Part shown: piece by piece, positions 54,509-63,997 of the stretch
Position numbering within the stretch: the first letter of the stretch is position 1
Layout of the letters: each line of letters begins with the position of its first letter
DNA from: Auritidibacter sp. Marseille-P8566
GTDB taxonomy: Bacteria; Actinomycetota; Actinomycetes; Actinomycetales; Microbacteriaceae
Direction of reading: 5' to 3'
Assembly (NCBI GenBank): GCA_945895375.1
Contig: CAMDEE010000001.1
Coordinates: 124,001-188,000 of the forward strand
Length of the DNA stretch: 64,000 nucleotides
Made by a program: the position numbers and the translations under genes
The notes under the pieces: model-generated
Told to the model about the DNA's origin: nothing
What the model saw: only the letters and a program-made list of their open reading frames with translations
The model's database searches: none

Positions 54509-56479
54509 ATGACCACAATCAAAACTATTAACTGGGTAGCCATTAGCTGCCTTTTAATAGTCGGATCAGCTCTTGGCTTGATTGCCGGAATGATCACCGG
54601 TGGTGCAGCCACCCCTTCCCAGTTGGGAGACGTTGGTGATGTTCTCAGATGGGGAACACCTTCATCTAGATCTATAGCAAACGTGGCTCAAGCAATAACA
54701 ATTGGATCCCTAATCTTTGCTGCATTCGCCTTAGGTGGGAAGAGTAAAGCATTTGCTAAAACACTTTCACTTGCAGCCGTTTCAGCTGCAGTATGGGCAA
54801 TAGCCGGAACTGCCTATTTACTTGCAACATTCCTAGCTGTTACCGGTTCTGAAATTTCAATTGAAGAAAGCTTCACTCAGCAGCTCTTCGTATTCATTAC
54901 GGACATCGAACTAGGTCAACTAATAGCTCTAAACATTCTTGCGGCAATCGTTCTGTCTATTGCAGCACTACTAGTTAGAAGACTATTCAGCGTTGCTGTT
55001 TGTGCAGGTATTGGATTGCTTTCACTTGTTCCAGTAGCCCTTGGTGGACATGCTGCGGGCTCAGCCAGTCACGCGATGGCGGTTAACTCTCTTGGACTTC
55101 ACCTAGTTGGAATTAGCATCTGGGTTGGGGGACTAGTAGCTATTGTCTTTGCATACAAAGCAGATCCAGCAATTGAGATTGTGAAAAGATTCTCATCACT
55201 TGCGCTGGCTGGTTATGGTTTAGTGATTGTGTCTGGTTTTGCTTCAGCACAAATCAGAATCGGAACTATTGAAAACCTATTTGTTACAGGCTATGGACAA
55301 GTTGTAATTCTAAAAACAATTGCGTTCATTCTTCTTGGGATTATTGGCGCCCTGCACAGAAGAAAACTGATCACTGTCTTAGCAACTGCTCCCAAGAAGT
55401 TCTGGCAACTGGTTTCAGTTGAGTTTGTAATCTTTGGTATTGCTATTGGTTTGGGTACAGCTCTAGCTAGAACAGAGAACCCAGTTAGCGACTTCCCTAC
55501 TGGTCAACTAACCCCAGCTGAGATTCTTACTGGAGCAAAACTTCCGCCTGAACCAACAGCATGGACATGGGCAACAACTTTCAGTCCAGACATTCTCTGG
55601 CTAGTCATTACTGCTTCACTTGCCGCCTTCTATCTAGTTGGTGTTTGGCGATTGAAGCAACGTGGAGATTCATGGTCATGGAGTAGAACAGCTTCTTGGT
55701 TAGGTGGTGTAGCTCTTCTTGCCTATGTAACCAACGGTTACTTTGCTGCCTACGAGCAGTATCTTTTTAGTGCACACATGCTTGCCCACATGCTTTTAGC
55801 TATGGGTGTTCCAGTGTTGTTAGTACCAGGGGCACCGATCACTCTTCTGGCTAGAGCTGTTGCTAAGAGACAGGATGACTCAAGGGGAGTTAGAGAGTGG
55901 ATCCTCTGGGCAATTCACACTAAGTATGCCGAGTTCATTTCTCACCCATTGATTGCAGCACTTATGTTTGCAAGCTCTCTTGTTGTGTTTTACTTCACGC
56001 CTTTGTTTGGTTGGTCAATGACAGAACACATTGGTCACCAGTGGATGATTGTACATTTTGTAATTACTGGATATTTATTCATTCAATCACTCATAGGAAT
56101 TGATCCAGGACCTTCAAGATTTGCTTATCCGCAGAGATTGATGCTTCTAATTGGAACTCTTGCTTTCCACGCGTTCTTTGGTTTGGCAGTTATGAATTCA
56201 ACTACTTTGCTACTTCCAGAATGGTTCGGTGCAATGGGAAGAACATGGGGGCAAGATCCTCTTCTTGATCAACAAACCGGTGGAGCTATTGCCTGGGGTC
56301 TTGGTGAATTACCAACAGCAGCAATTACTTTGATTGTTGCTATTCAATGGGCAAGAGCAGATGCCAGGGACGCTAAACGATTAGATCGTGCAAGTGATAG
56401 AGGTGGCAACGAGGATTTAGCCGAATACAACCGTATGCTTGACGCTCTGGCCAAACGCAAAGAAGATTCAAGGAACTAG
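54509..56479 (+). CDS. CopD/CtaG fusion: copper uptake and cytochrome oxidase assembly membrane protein
   Basis: 656 residues. The N-terminal half has eight helices with a CopD-like segment (SLGLHLVGISIWVGGLVAIVFAY, VSGFASAQIRIG). The C-terminal half is the caa3-type CtaG domain (YEQYLFSAHMLAHMLLAMGVPVLLVPGAPI; later IGHQWMIVHFVITGYLF). Such fusions are widespread in actinobacteria and supply copper to cytochrome oxidase. TAGGCT (54497-54502) ends six bases before the ATG and no ribosome site is seen, so it may be leaderless. Confidence 0.92.
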   Translation: MTTIKTINWVAISCLLIVGSALGLIAGMITGGAATPSQLGDVGDVLRWGTPSSRSIANVAQAITIGSLIFAAFALGGKSKAFAKTLSLAAVSAAVWAIAGTAYLLATFLAVTGSEISIEESFTQQLFVFITDIELGQLIALNILAAIVLSIAALLVRRLFSVAVCAGIGLLSLVPVALGGHAAGSASHAMAVNSLGLHLVGISIWVGGLVAIVFAYKADPAIEIVKRFSSLALAGYGLVIVSGFASAQIRIGTIENLFVTGYGQVVILKTIAFILLGIIGALHRRKLITVLATAPKKFWQLVSVEFVIFGIAIGLGTALARTENPVSDFPTGQLTPAEILTGAKLPPEPTAWTWATTFSPDILWLVITASLAAFYLVGVWRLKQRGDSWSWSRTASWLGGVALLAYVTNGYFAAYEQYLFSAHMLAHMLLAMGVPVLLVPGAPITLLARAVAKRQDDSRGVREWILWAIHTKYAEFISHPLIAALMFASSLVVFYFTPLFGWSMTEHIGHQWMIVHFVITGYLFIQSLIGIDPGPSRFAYPQRLMLLIGTLAFHAFFGLAVMNSTTLLLPEWFGAMGRTWGQDPLLDQQTGGAIAWGLGELPTAAITLIVAIQWARADARDAKRLDRASDRGGNEDLAEYNRMLDALAKRKEDSRN

Positions 56480-56480
56480 C

Positions 56481-57854
56481 TTGTCAACCGTAAAACTTTC
56501 TAAAGAACAACTTGCTCTATTTCAATACATAGAGAAAGATGGCCAAACTGTTTTTGTAACCGGAAGAGCTGGAACCGGTAAATCAACTCTCTTGAGTTAT
56601 CTAAGAGATAACACCGAACAGAAAGTTGTAGTTTGTGCACCAACTGGAGTGGCTGCATACAACGTAGGTGGAATTACCATTCACTCTCTATTTGGATTCG
56701 CCTTCGGAGCATTAACTCCAGGTGAGGTTGCTAAGCACTTAGGCAGAAGACAGCGTGAGGTTCTAAGAGAACTAGACATGCTCATCATCGATGAGGTCTC
56801 CATGGTCTCAGCGAACCTCATGGATGCCATTGATGTGGCCCTCAAGACAGCCCGAGGAAAGCCTAAACTTCCCTTCGGTGGCTGCAAGGTGGTTATGTTC
56901 GGCGACCCTTATCAGTTAGCTCCTGTGCCAGCCAGAGGCGAAGAACTAGCCAAGCTATACGAGATGGAATACAGATCTCAGTGGTTCTTTGATGCCAAGG
57001 TATGGCTCAGTGAGCGCATGGAAATCTTTGAACTAGTGGAAATCTTTAGACAAAGAGATCCTGAGTTCAAACAGATCCTAAATGCCATTCGTGTTGGGGA
57101 AGTGAATCAAGAGATAGTAGATCGCATCAACCAAGCAGGAAATAGATTCCCACCACACGACAATGTAATTCGTTTAGCAACAGTTAACGCAGCAGTTGAC
57201 TCAGTGAACTTTGCAAGACTTGCAACTTTACAAACCGAAGAACGCGTATTCAAATCTTCTTTTGCATCAGGTGATGCAAGTTCATTCGGTTCAACCTTGC
57301 CAGCTGAATCAGAGCTCAAACTAAAAGTTGGTGCTCAGGTTATGTTCATCAAGAACGATGATCAGAAGCCAGTCAAGAACTCTGAAGGCAGCATGAGCTG
57401 GCGTTGGGTTAACGGAACTATTGGCAAGGTAGTTTCATTTGGTGAAGGTAATCAAGTTTTAGTTGAAGCAGACAATGAAATACACACTGTCGGTGTTAGC
57501 ACCTGGCAGAAGGTTAAGTATCTAATTGAAGAAGACTTCAATGAAGAAACAGGAAAGTTTGTTGAAACCATAGTTCCTGAAGTTCAAGCAGAGTTTAGAC
57601 AAATACCATTGCGACTAGCTTGGGCTGTAACGGTTCACAAATCACAGGGACAAACCTATGACGAGGTGACGATAGACATGGGTAGTGGAGCTTTCTCTTC
57701 CGGGCACACCTATGTTGCTTTGAGCCGAGTTAGATCACTTGAAGGGCTTTATCTAACTAAAGCAATCAGGTTGAAAGATATTCAAGTTGATCCAACAGTT
57801 GTTGAGTTCATGAGTGGTGCCAGAAGTCTCGTGAAAGACGATCCTCTAGGTTAA
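56481..57854 (+). CDS. PIF1-like superfamily 1B DNA helicase
   Basis: 457 residues starting with TTG at 56481, two bases after the previous stop, with CAAGGAAC upstream. Walker A is VTGRAGTGKSTLLSYL, motif II LIIDEVSMVSANLMDAID, and the C-terminal motif is VTVHKSQGQTYDEVTIDMG (UvrD_C_2). The family unwinds DNA, often at G-quadruplexes or in recombination; the role here is unknown. The 3' end overlaps the convergent esterase gene by four bases. Confidence 0.9.
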   Translation: MSTVKLSKEQLALFQYIEKDGQTVFVTGRAGTGKSTLLSYLRDNTEQKVVVCAPTGVAAYNVGGITIHSLFGFAFGALTPGEVAKHLGRRQREVLRELDMLIIDEVSMVSANLMDAIDVALKTARGKPKLPFGGCKVVMFGDPYQLAPVPARGEELAKLYEMEYRSQWFFDAKVWLSERMEIFELVEIFRQRDPEFKQILNAIRVGEVNQEIVDRINQAGNRFPPHDNVIRLATVNAAVDSVNFARLATLQTEERVFKSSFASGDASSFGSTLPAESELKLKVGAQVMFIKNDDQKPVKNSEGSMSWRWVNGTIGKVVSFGEGNQVLVEADNEIHTVGVSTWQKVKYLIEEDFNEETGKFVETIVPEVQAEFRQIPLRLAWAVTVHKSQGQTYDEVTIDMGSGAFSSGHTYVALSRVRSLEGLYLTKAIRLKDIQVDPTVVEFMSGARSLVKDDPLG

Positions 57855-59038
57855 GAGTTCAACCACCAGTTGATTGGGTGTTCAACTCGTTGACCCCACC
57901 AGGTTTCGTTGTGTCCTGTGCCAGGCCATAGCTCAGCACGATAACTAACATCTCTAACCCAACCGGCTTTATCCATTGCTTCAACAAACTTGAAGTGCCA
58001 ATGGAAATAAGAAGCATCTAGTTCAACTGTTCCGCAGTCACTGTAAATACGAACTGAACCAGGCTTCCCTAAATCTTTCACCAAGATATCAATTAGTTCT
58101 TGTCCACCTAATGGCCAACTAGTTGATAGCGCTAATGCAGTTCCAAAAACTTCAGGATGTCTCATCACACCATAGATAGTGGCAAGACCACCAAGGCTTG
58201 CTCCTAATTGAGCGGTTCTTGAAGGAGCAAGAGTTAAGGAGTATCTTCTAGCGATTTCAGGAACTAAACGAAGAGCAAGAAGATCTTGGTATTCGTTTCC
58301 TTTGTATTCAAGATTCGCAGGTCGGTGAATAGGGTCAACTTGGTTCAGTAACTGAGGATGAGCCTTCAAGATATCTTCTGGAACTAACTCGTTCATACGC
58401 AGTGAGTCATCAACTCTATGAACTCCAACAAATATGGGCAGGCGACCATTCACGGCAACGATGCGTGAACTAGTCATAGCTTCCGGGATTCCCCAGTTCT
58501 GCCCATTCCATGTTTCAGAGATATCCATGAGGAAGTTACCGCCATCGTGAGCAATAACAAGTGGTGTTAGCTCATCAACAAATTCAGGAACCCAAACATC
58601 AATTCGCCTTCCTTCAAACTCAAATGTTTCAATACTTCCCTTTGATGAACCTTTAGCCAGTGGAACATCGTGAACGCGAGAGGAAGACCGCTTAGTTCCT
58701 GTTTCTGATCTTTCTAACTTAGAAAGATGTAATTCACGCATGGCTAACCAGAATGGAAAGACAAATGCGATTGCGGTTATAAAGCTTGATAGCGCATACC
58801 AAACAACATGCTTCATGCCAATGCGCTTAGATTCAATAAACATGAATGGAACAGCAGCAAAGGCTGTTACTAGAAGATCTAGGGAGAGCACTAGATCAAC
58901 TTCAGAACCAAACCATGAACCGAAGTAATCCTGTGCTTTGAGAATTGCCACGGTGTTGAAGTACCAAGCTGTGGTCAGACCAACAAAAGCCACAACAAAG
59001 AAGAATGTTGCTTTGTGATTCCTGTTAATTCTCTTCAA
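57851..59038 (-). CDS. Membrane-anchored esterase, enterochelin-esterase-like alpha/beta hydrolase
   Basis: A 395-residue protein. Three hydrophobic helices occupy the first 110 residues. An esterase domain follows with LVIAHDGGNFLM (oxyanion region) and the nucleophile elbow GASLGG. A late histidine, in GTGHNETWW, completes a likely triad with an acid nearby. The domain resembles Fes/esterase D. The catalytic part should be outside. It is divergent from the MMPL gene at 59080. Confidence 0.85.
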   Translation of the reverse strand: MKRINRNHKATFFFVVAFVGLTTAWYFNTVAILKAQDYFGSWFGSEVDLVLSLDLLVTAFAAVPFMFIESKRIGMKHVVWYALSSFITAIAFVFPFWLAMRELHLSKLERSETGTKRSSSRVHDVPLAKGSSKGSIETFEFEGRRIDVWVPEFVDELTPLVIAHDGGNFLMDISETWNGQNWGIPEAMTSSRIVAVNGRLPIFVGVHRVDDSLRMNELVPEDILKAHPQLLNQVDPIHRPANLEYKGNEYQDLLALRLVPEIARRYSLTLAPSRTAQLGASLGGLATIYGVMRHPEVFGTALALSTSWPLGGQELIDILVKDLGKPGSVRIYSDCGTVELDASYFHWHFKFVEAMDKAGWVRDVSYRAELWPGTGHNETWWGQRVEHPINWWLNS

Positions 59039-59079
59039 GGGGCAAATCTTTCCTAGGTAAGTAATTTAGACTTGAGGCA

Positions 59080-61233
59080 ATGAGACCTCTTAGTAATTTT
59101 GTCATTCGACACAGCAAACTCTCCCTCTTCGGCTTTATTTCGCTTATCTTGCTTTCCCTCATTGGTGGAGTTCAGGTTTTTGGCAACCTTTCAGGCGGTG
59201 GATATGGAGACCCAGGCTCAGAATCAGCCAAAGTATCCAAAATCTTGGTTGAAGACTTCAAACAAAATGAACCTGAAGTGGTCCTTATCGCCGATATGGG
59301 CAGAAGCGTCGATGATCAACAGTCAGTTGAAAACGCCAAGCTAATCACAACTGCCTTAGAAGCGGTCGATGGGGTTCAAACAGTAACCTCTTACTACTCA
59401 CTGGGCAGTCCCGCCAGCCTTCGCTCAACCGATGGATTGGCCACCTACTTCTTCGTTGAATTAGATCCAGAAGTGTCCATGCCAACAATGGGTATGACTA
59501 TTCAAGATGAGTTCACCGGAAACAAATATGGTGCAACTATCTATGTTGCAGGTCTAGCGGCTGTCAATGGCGAAGTGAACCACATCATTGAACAGGACTT
59601 AGTTAAGGCAGAGACAATTGCCTTGCCACTTGTGATGCTGCTTATGATATTTGTTTTTGGTTCTGTGGTTGCTGCAGGACTGCCTTTGTTTATCGCAATA
59701 CTTACTATTCTCGGTTCATTCTTCTTCATCTGGCTATCTACCTTCTTTACCGAAACATCAACATTCTCAGTGAACTTGGTAACTGGTTTAGGTCTAGGCC
59801 TTGGTATCGATTACGCGCTATTAATGGTTAATAGATATAGAGAAGAACGTCAACGCAAACAAGATGTTGCTAAAGCTGTTGAAATTACTTTGCTCACAGC
59901 AGGACGAACAGTCTTCTTCTCAGGGCTAACAGTTGCACTGGTAATGGTTGCCCTTAACTTCTTCCCACAAACATTCCTAAAGTCATTTGCTTTGGCAGGT
60001 TTAGTTGCTGTTTCACTTGCTGTTGCAGCTGCACTAATAGCACTTCCTGCAATGATGCATTTGATTGGCGACAAGATTGATCGTTGGCCACTGTTCAAAC
60101 ATCGTCCAGCTAAAGATGTTGGTTTTTGGTCGAAGCTTGCAATGTTTGTTATGAAGCGACCTATCCCAATCATTGTGGTCTCAGTACTGGCTCTGGGTTC
60201 ACTTGCAGCCCTAGGTGCAAACGCGAAGCTTGGTTTAATTGATGACCGTATCTTGCCACCAGATAACAGAGTGGTAATAGCTACCGATCAGATCCGTGAA
60301 CGTTTTGAAGGTCGCGAAGGCTCACCGGTTGAAATCATGGTCAAGAATGCAACCGATGATCAAATTACAAGTTTTGCTCAAGCAGTTTCCAAAGAAGATC
60401 ATATTTCTAGAGTTCAAACCCCGCTTGGAATATTCAGCGAAGGAACGCTAATCCCACAGACAGGAGCGATGTTTAGCTCTTATGAGAGTGGAACCTGGAC
60501 GCGAATCGCTGTCGTTGCAGACATTGAACCTCGAAGCCCAGATGGTGAAGCCCTTACCCTTAGCCTCAGAGATCAGCCAAATACTTTCTCAGAGTATTTA
60601 GTTGGTGGTTCCGGAGCTTCATACACAGACTCACTTCTTGGAATTACAAATAATCTTCCATGGGCAGTTCTTTGGATTGTCGGGGCAACTTTGCTTTTGC
60701 TTTTCCTATTCACCGGATCACTGCTGCTACCTATCAAAGCGGTATTACTAAACTTCTTATCCTTGTTTGCAACTCTTGGATTCTTGGTATGGGTATTCAT
60801 GAATGGAAACCTGAAATGGTTGCTGGGAGATTTTGCAACCACAGGAACAATCGATTCATCTTCACTAGTGCTAGTTGCGGTAATTGCATTCGGATTGTCT
60901 ATGGACTACGAGTTGTTCTTACTTTCAAGAATCAAAGAGCAACATGATGCAGGTTTAGATACTAAATCTTCAGTTGCTCTTGGTTTGCAAAGATCAGGAC
61001 GCATCATCACAACAGCCGCTCTAGTTCTAGCATTTTCATTCGCAGCTTTTGCCTCTAGTGGTGTCAGCATCATGAAGATGCTTGGACTTGGTATTGCTTT
61101 CGCTGTGTTGCTAGATGCAACAGTTATTAGAGCTCTTCTAGTGCCAGCACTTATGACTTTGTTTGGTAAAGCTAACTGGTATGCACCTAAGTGGATGCTT
61201 TGGATTCAGAAGAAGATTGGCTTAGAGCACTAG
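59080..61233 (+). CDS. MMPL/RND-family transporter
   Basis: A 717-residue pump with about 12 helices in two sets, one near 175-330 and one near 530-700, each with a typical loop (LGLGLGIDYALLMVNRYREE and AFGLSMDYELFLLSRIKEQ). Related proteins export lipids or drugs. The MarR gene converges and overlaps at the end. TAGACT ends seven bases before the ATG and no ribosome site is visible, so it may be leaderless. Confidence 0.92.
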   Translation: MRPLSNFVIRHSKLSLFGFISLILLSLIGGVQVFGNLSGGGYGDPGSESAKVSKILVEDFKQNEPEVVLIADMGRSVDDQQSVENAKLITTALEAVDGVQTVTSYYSLGSPASLRSTDGLATYFFVELDPEVSMPTMGMTIQDEFTGNKYGATIYVAGLAAVNGEVNHIIEQDLVKAETIALPLVMLLMIFVFGSVVAAGLPLFIAILTILGSFFFIWLSTFFTETSTFSVNLVTGLGLGLGIDYALLMVNRYREERQRKQDVAKAVEITLLTAGRTVFFSGLTVALVMVALNFFPQTFLKSFALAGLVAVSLAVAAALIALPAMMHLIGDKIDRWPLFKHRPAKDVGFWSKLAMFVMKRPIPIIVVSVLALGSLAALGANAKLGLIDDRILPPDNRVVIATDQIRERFEGREGSPVEIMVKNATDDQITSFAQAVSKEDHISRVQTPLGIFSEGTLIPQTGAMFSSYESGTWTRIAVVADIEPRSPDGEALTLSLRDQPNTFSEYLVGGSGASYTDSLLGITNNLPWAVLWIVGATLLLLFLFTGSLLLPIKAVLLNFLSLFATLGFLVWVFMNGNLKWLLGDFATTGTIDSSSLVLVAVIAFGLSMDYELFLLSRIKEQHDAGLDTKSSVALGLQRSGRIITTAALVLAFSFAAFASSGVSIMKMLGLGIAFAVLLDATVIRALLVPALMTLFGKANWYAPKWMLWIQKKIGLEH

Positions 61234-61763
61234 TCGTCGCTCTTCAGATCTTTCTTTAGGTGCCCTGCTAGCTTGCTGCTGAGTCTTAGATACTCAAGTA
61301 ACTCAGCGTCAGTAAAGATGCTAAATAGTTCTGACATCTTCTTCTCGTGCTTAGGCATCATCTGTTTGGCTTGGGCTTCTGTTTTAGCTGTTACCGAGAT
61401 TAGATACACACGCTTATCGTGTGGACTAACCTGTCTAGTAACCAAGCCTTGCTTTTCTAGAGAGTCAACAAGTCTTGTGATGGCTCTTGGGGTGACATCA
61501 AGTAACTCAGCTGCCTCACCCATGGTTAGGGTCTTATGTCTAACTAAGACAGCAATCAGCATTAGCTGAGGAGCAGTTCCCTGCCAGCTGACATCTATAT
61601 TGCGCTCAAGCCAGCGAGAGAATAGGTGGCCAAGACGAAGGGTGACAGCTGCCCCTAGTGGACCTCTCTTGTTTCGAGGCACCTTGTTAAAGGCTTCAGC
61701 CTCACCTTCGAAGACTCTTCTGAGTTTCTCAGGCGGAGATATCCGTCCGTCTTTATCGCGCAT
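61230..61763 (-). CDS. MarR-family transcriptional regulator
   Basis: A 177-residue winged-helix protein: [45 protein letters not shown] is the DNA-binding wing region. A basic, longer N-terminus (about 40 residues) precedes it. It faces the MMPL gene and overlaps it by four bases, so control of that pump is plausible but not shown. It is divergent from dcd. Confidence 0.9.
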   Translation of the reverse strand: MRDKDGRISPPEKLRRVFEGEAEAFNKVPRNKRGPLGAAVTLRLGHLFSRWLERNIDVSWQGTAPQLMLIAVLVRHKTLTMGEAAELLDVTPRAITRLVDSLEKQGLVTRQVSPHDKRVYLISVTAKTEAQAKQMMPKHEKKMSELFSIFTDAELLEYLRLSSKLAGHLKKDLKSDD

Positions 61764-61832
61764 AGGTCTATTTTGCCTTACACACGCTCAACCAACATCA
61801 CCCATAGACATCTTCAGGGTAACCTTTTGATT

Positions 61833-62435
61833 ATGTTAATGTCAGACAGAGATATCAGAGCCCAGATCGAAGCAGGGCGTATTGGCCTAGACCCACTAGA
61901 GATGAACTTGTTACAGCCATCAAGCATGGATGTGAGATTAGACAGGTTCTTCCGTCTATTCGACAACCACAAGTACGCATTCATTGATCCAGCTATCGAC
62001 CAACCAGATCTAACCAGATTGGTTGAAGTTGAAGCTGATGAAGCCTTCATCCTGCACCCAGGAGAGTTCGTTCTTGGTTCAACCTATGAGTTTGTAACAC
62101 TGCCTGATGACATTGCAGCAAGACTAGAAGGTAAGAGCTCGCTTGGAAGACTAGGTCTTCTAACTCACTCAACAGCAGGATTCGTTGACCCTGGCTTCAA
62201 AGGTCACGTAACACTCGAACTTTCTAACACAGCAACACTGCCAATCAAGTTATACCCAGGTATGAAGATCGGTCAGCTTTGCTTCTTCCAACTATCAAGT
62301 GCTAGTGAGACTCCATATGGTTCAGCTAAATACAACAGCAGATACCAAGGTCAAAGAGGCCCAACAGCATCTCGTTCATTCCTCAACTTTTATAAAACAG
62401 ATGTTGGCAATGAACCGCTAGAGCAAAAGGACTAG
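61833..62435 (+). CDS. dcd: dCTP deaminase, probably bifunctional with dUTPase
   Basis: A 200-residue trimeric enzyme forming dUTP or dUMP for thymidylate synthesis. [21 protein letters not shown] and [34 protein letters not shown] match actinobacterial Dcd closely; the mycobacterial enzyme is bifunctional (known for that family). ATG at 61833 or 61839 are both possible. The end is followed by a CGCCC-TTGA-GGGCG hairpin. Confidence 0.95.
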   Translation: MLMSDRDIRAQIEAGRIGLDPLEMNLLQPSSMDVRLDRFFRLFDNHKYAFIDPAIDQPDLTRLVEVEADEAFILHPGEFVLGSTYEFVTLPDDIAARLEGKSSLGRLGLLTHSTAGFVDPGFKGHVTLELSNTATLPIKLYPGMKIGQLCFFQLSSASETPYGSAKYNSRYQGQRGPTASRSFLNFYKTDVGNEPLEQKD

Positions 62436-62444
62436 AAAGTTAGC

Positions 62445-62470
62445 CGCCCTTGAGGGCGAACTGCTCTTTG
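62445..62470 (+). terminator. Possible terminator after dcd
   Basis: CGCCC and GGGCG around TTGA, followed by AACTGCTCTTTG. The U-tract is weak. Confidence 0.45.
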
Positions 62471-62490
62471 TTGCCGAGTTGCCATATTTG

Positions 62491-62533
62491 TTCTACTAGT
62501 CGTAGAATTAGGTATATTCTACGAATTGTAGAA
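62491..62533. promoter_or_regulatory. Twin operator upstream of ycnI-copC
   Basis: Two copies of TTCTAC-N5-GTAGAA lie at 62491-62507 and 62517-62533, 26 bp centre to centre. The second is the core of a larger perfect inverted repeat with 15-bp arms, TTAGGTATATTCTAC at 62508-62522 and GTAGAATATACCTAA at 62528-62542. TATATT (62513-62518) may be the -10. The form resembles BlaI/CopY operators. Confidence 0.75.
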
Positions 62534-62550
62534 TATACCTAAGGAGAAAA

Positions 62551-63249
62551 ATGAAGAGATTGTTGCTCGTAGCAGCGATTACAGTAGCCCTACTTCCTGC
62601 AAGTGCGGCGATGGCCCACGTATCAATAATTCCTGGTGTGGCCGCAAATGGCAGCACCACGGATTCTCTAAAAGCTGGGAAGAGCGGATTCGTAAACTTC
62701 CGCATCGGACACGGATGTTCTCTAGAAAAAGAGACATTGAACCCTGCAACTAAGACCAGCATGCTTGGCACTAACTGGGGAACCAAGGAGTTCTCAGTTG
62801 AGATCCCCGCTGTTGCTCAGGGTACAGGAACAACTATTCCTAGACCAGCTTGGGTTCCAGGCTGGAAGACTTCTGTAACAAAGAATGCTGTTACTGGAAA
62901 CTACTTAGTTACTTGGAAGTCAATCAACAGAGCTTTTGATGTGCCAGATGCACCTGAGGGTAACGCTGGTGGAAGAATGCAGTTTGACTTTGGCGTTCGC
63001 ATCCAGTGGGCAGCTGACTCAGTGGGCCAGAAGGTTTATTTCAAGTCAGTTCAAACTTGTCAGGTAGACGTCCCTGGTGTTGCAGCAAAAGCAAAGACCA
63101 AGACCAAACCAGCAGTAAAGGCAATCAAGCCTAGAAGCTTTGATATCAAAGTCAGCTGGGAAAAGACAGACGGATCTGGCGCTGACACAGTTGCAGATCT
63201 AATCGAACACAACGATGCACCTAGCGTGACTGTATTGGCAGCTAGCTAA
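62551..63249 (+). CDS. ycnI: YcnI/DUF1775 secreted copper-binding protein
   Basis: A 232-residue protein with a signal peptide ending ...ASAAMA, so that His in HVSIIPG becomes the mature N-terminus, the copper ligand known for YcnI. The DUF1775 core runs to about 190, with GHGCSLEK and QTCQV cysteines that could be bridged. A Lys-rich stretch (AKAKTKTKPAVKAIK) is unusual. No C-terminal helix is seen, so it is probably soluble outside. AAGGAG precedes the ATG; the stop is followed directly by copC. Confidence 0.9.
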   Translation: MKRLLLVAAITVALLPASAAMAHVSIIPGVAANGSTTDSLKAGKSGFVNFRIGHGCSLEKETLNPATKTSMLGTNWGTKEFSVEIPAVAQGTGTTIPRPAWVPGWKTSVTKNAVTGNYLVTWKSINRAFDVPDAPEGNAGGRMQFDFGVRIQWAADSVGQKVYFKSVQTCQVDVPGVAAKAKTKTKPAVKAIKPRSFDIKVSWEKTDGSGADTVADLIEHNDAPSVTVLAAS

Positions 63250-63623
63250 TGAAGAGGATGCTTGTTGCTCTTTTGTTGATTACAACATTTGTAGCTCCAC
63301 CAGAGCAACAAGCATCCGCTCACGCCAGCCTTGCCATTGCTACACCGGGAGTGGGCAAAGTAATTCATATGTCACCGAAGAATGTACGTCTAACATTCGA
63401 TGAAAACTTAATCAGCCTTGGCAAATCGAATCAAATAAAAGTAACAAACTCCAAAGGCAAGCAAGTAAGCCTTCCAACTACAACTGTTCGTGGAGCGACT
63501 GCAAGCGTGAAGCTAATTACAGGCCTTGAGTACGGTACTTACGTGGTCACTTACAGAGTTGTCTCTGCTGACGGGCACATCGTTTCATCGAAGTATAAGT
63601 TCTACTACCGAAAGAAGAGCTAG
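63249..63623 (+). CDS. copC: CopC-domain copper resistance protein
   Basis: 124 residues with a signal peptide ending near QASA, giving a mature N-terminal HASLAIATPG. The CopC fold is seen at VRLTFDENLI and TYRVVSADGHIVSSKYKFYY, with the second His site in DGH. It has no membrane helix after the domain. It binds copper outside and is coupled to ycnI, whose stop overlaps the start by one base. The end overlaps the M56 peptidase gene by four bases. Confidence 0.9.
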   Translation: MKRMLVALLLITTFVAPPEQQASAHASLAIATPGVGKVIHMSPKNVRLTFDENLISLGKSNQIKVTNSKGKQVSLPTTTVRGATASVKLITGLEYGTYVVTYRVVSADGHIVSSKYKFYYRKKS

Positions 63624-63997
63624 CAGTAAGCTCCAAGAATATCCTTAGCTTCACCAAGAGCCTTAGCGCCAACCTTCTTTTCTGCAGCTTGATCTGCAGC
63701 TAGCTCAGTGAGCTGGTTGATCTCATGATTGAAACAAATCGCTAACCAAGACCATGGGGTAGCCACCAGAAGTCTTTTGGCCAAAGACTTGATTTCAAGA
63801 TGATGCCTTTTTAGGTGTGTGTATTCGTGCCAGAGAACAGCCTCTAATTGCTCCACATTCAAGGCATTAGCTGTACCTCTGGTCATAAAAATGAATTTTT
63901 CCCCATCTACTTTTTTTGCAAAGGCAAGACGTGGTTCCAACGGAACCAGTATCACAGGAATGTCTTGAAATCTTCTAAATTCACGACCAATTGACAT
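63620..63997 (-). CDS. M56-family (BlaR1-like) metallopeptidase, C-terminal part
   Basis: The gene runs in from the right edge, so its N-terminus is missing; the first Met seen at 63997 is probably internal. The zinc site is HEYTH (HExxH) in LEAVLWHEYTHLKRHHLE, with the downstream glutamate in ELAADQAAEK. M56 peptidases pair with BlaI/CopY repressors in many actinobacteria, and such a pair may act on the twin operators at 62491. Hydrophobic parts (LLVATPWSWLAICF) suggest membrane association. Confidence 0.85.
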   Translation of the reverse strand: MSIGREFRRFQDIPVILVPLEPRLAFAKKVDGEKFIFMTRGTANALNVEQLEAVLWHEYTHLKRHHLEIKSLAKRLLVATPWSWLAICFNHEINQLTELAADQAAEKKVGAKALGEAKDILGAYC

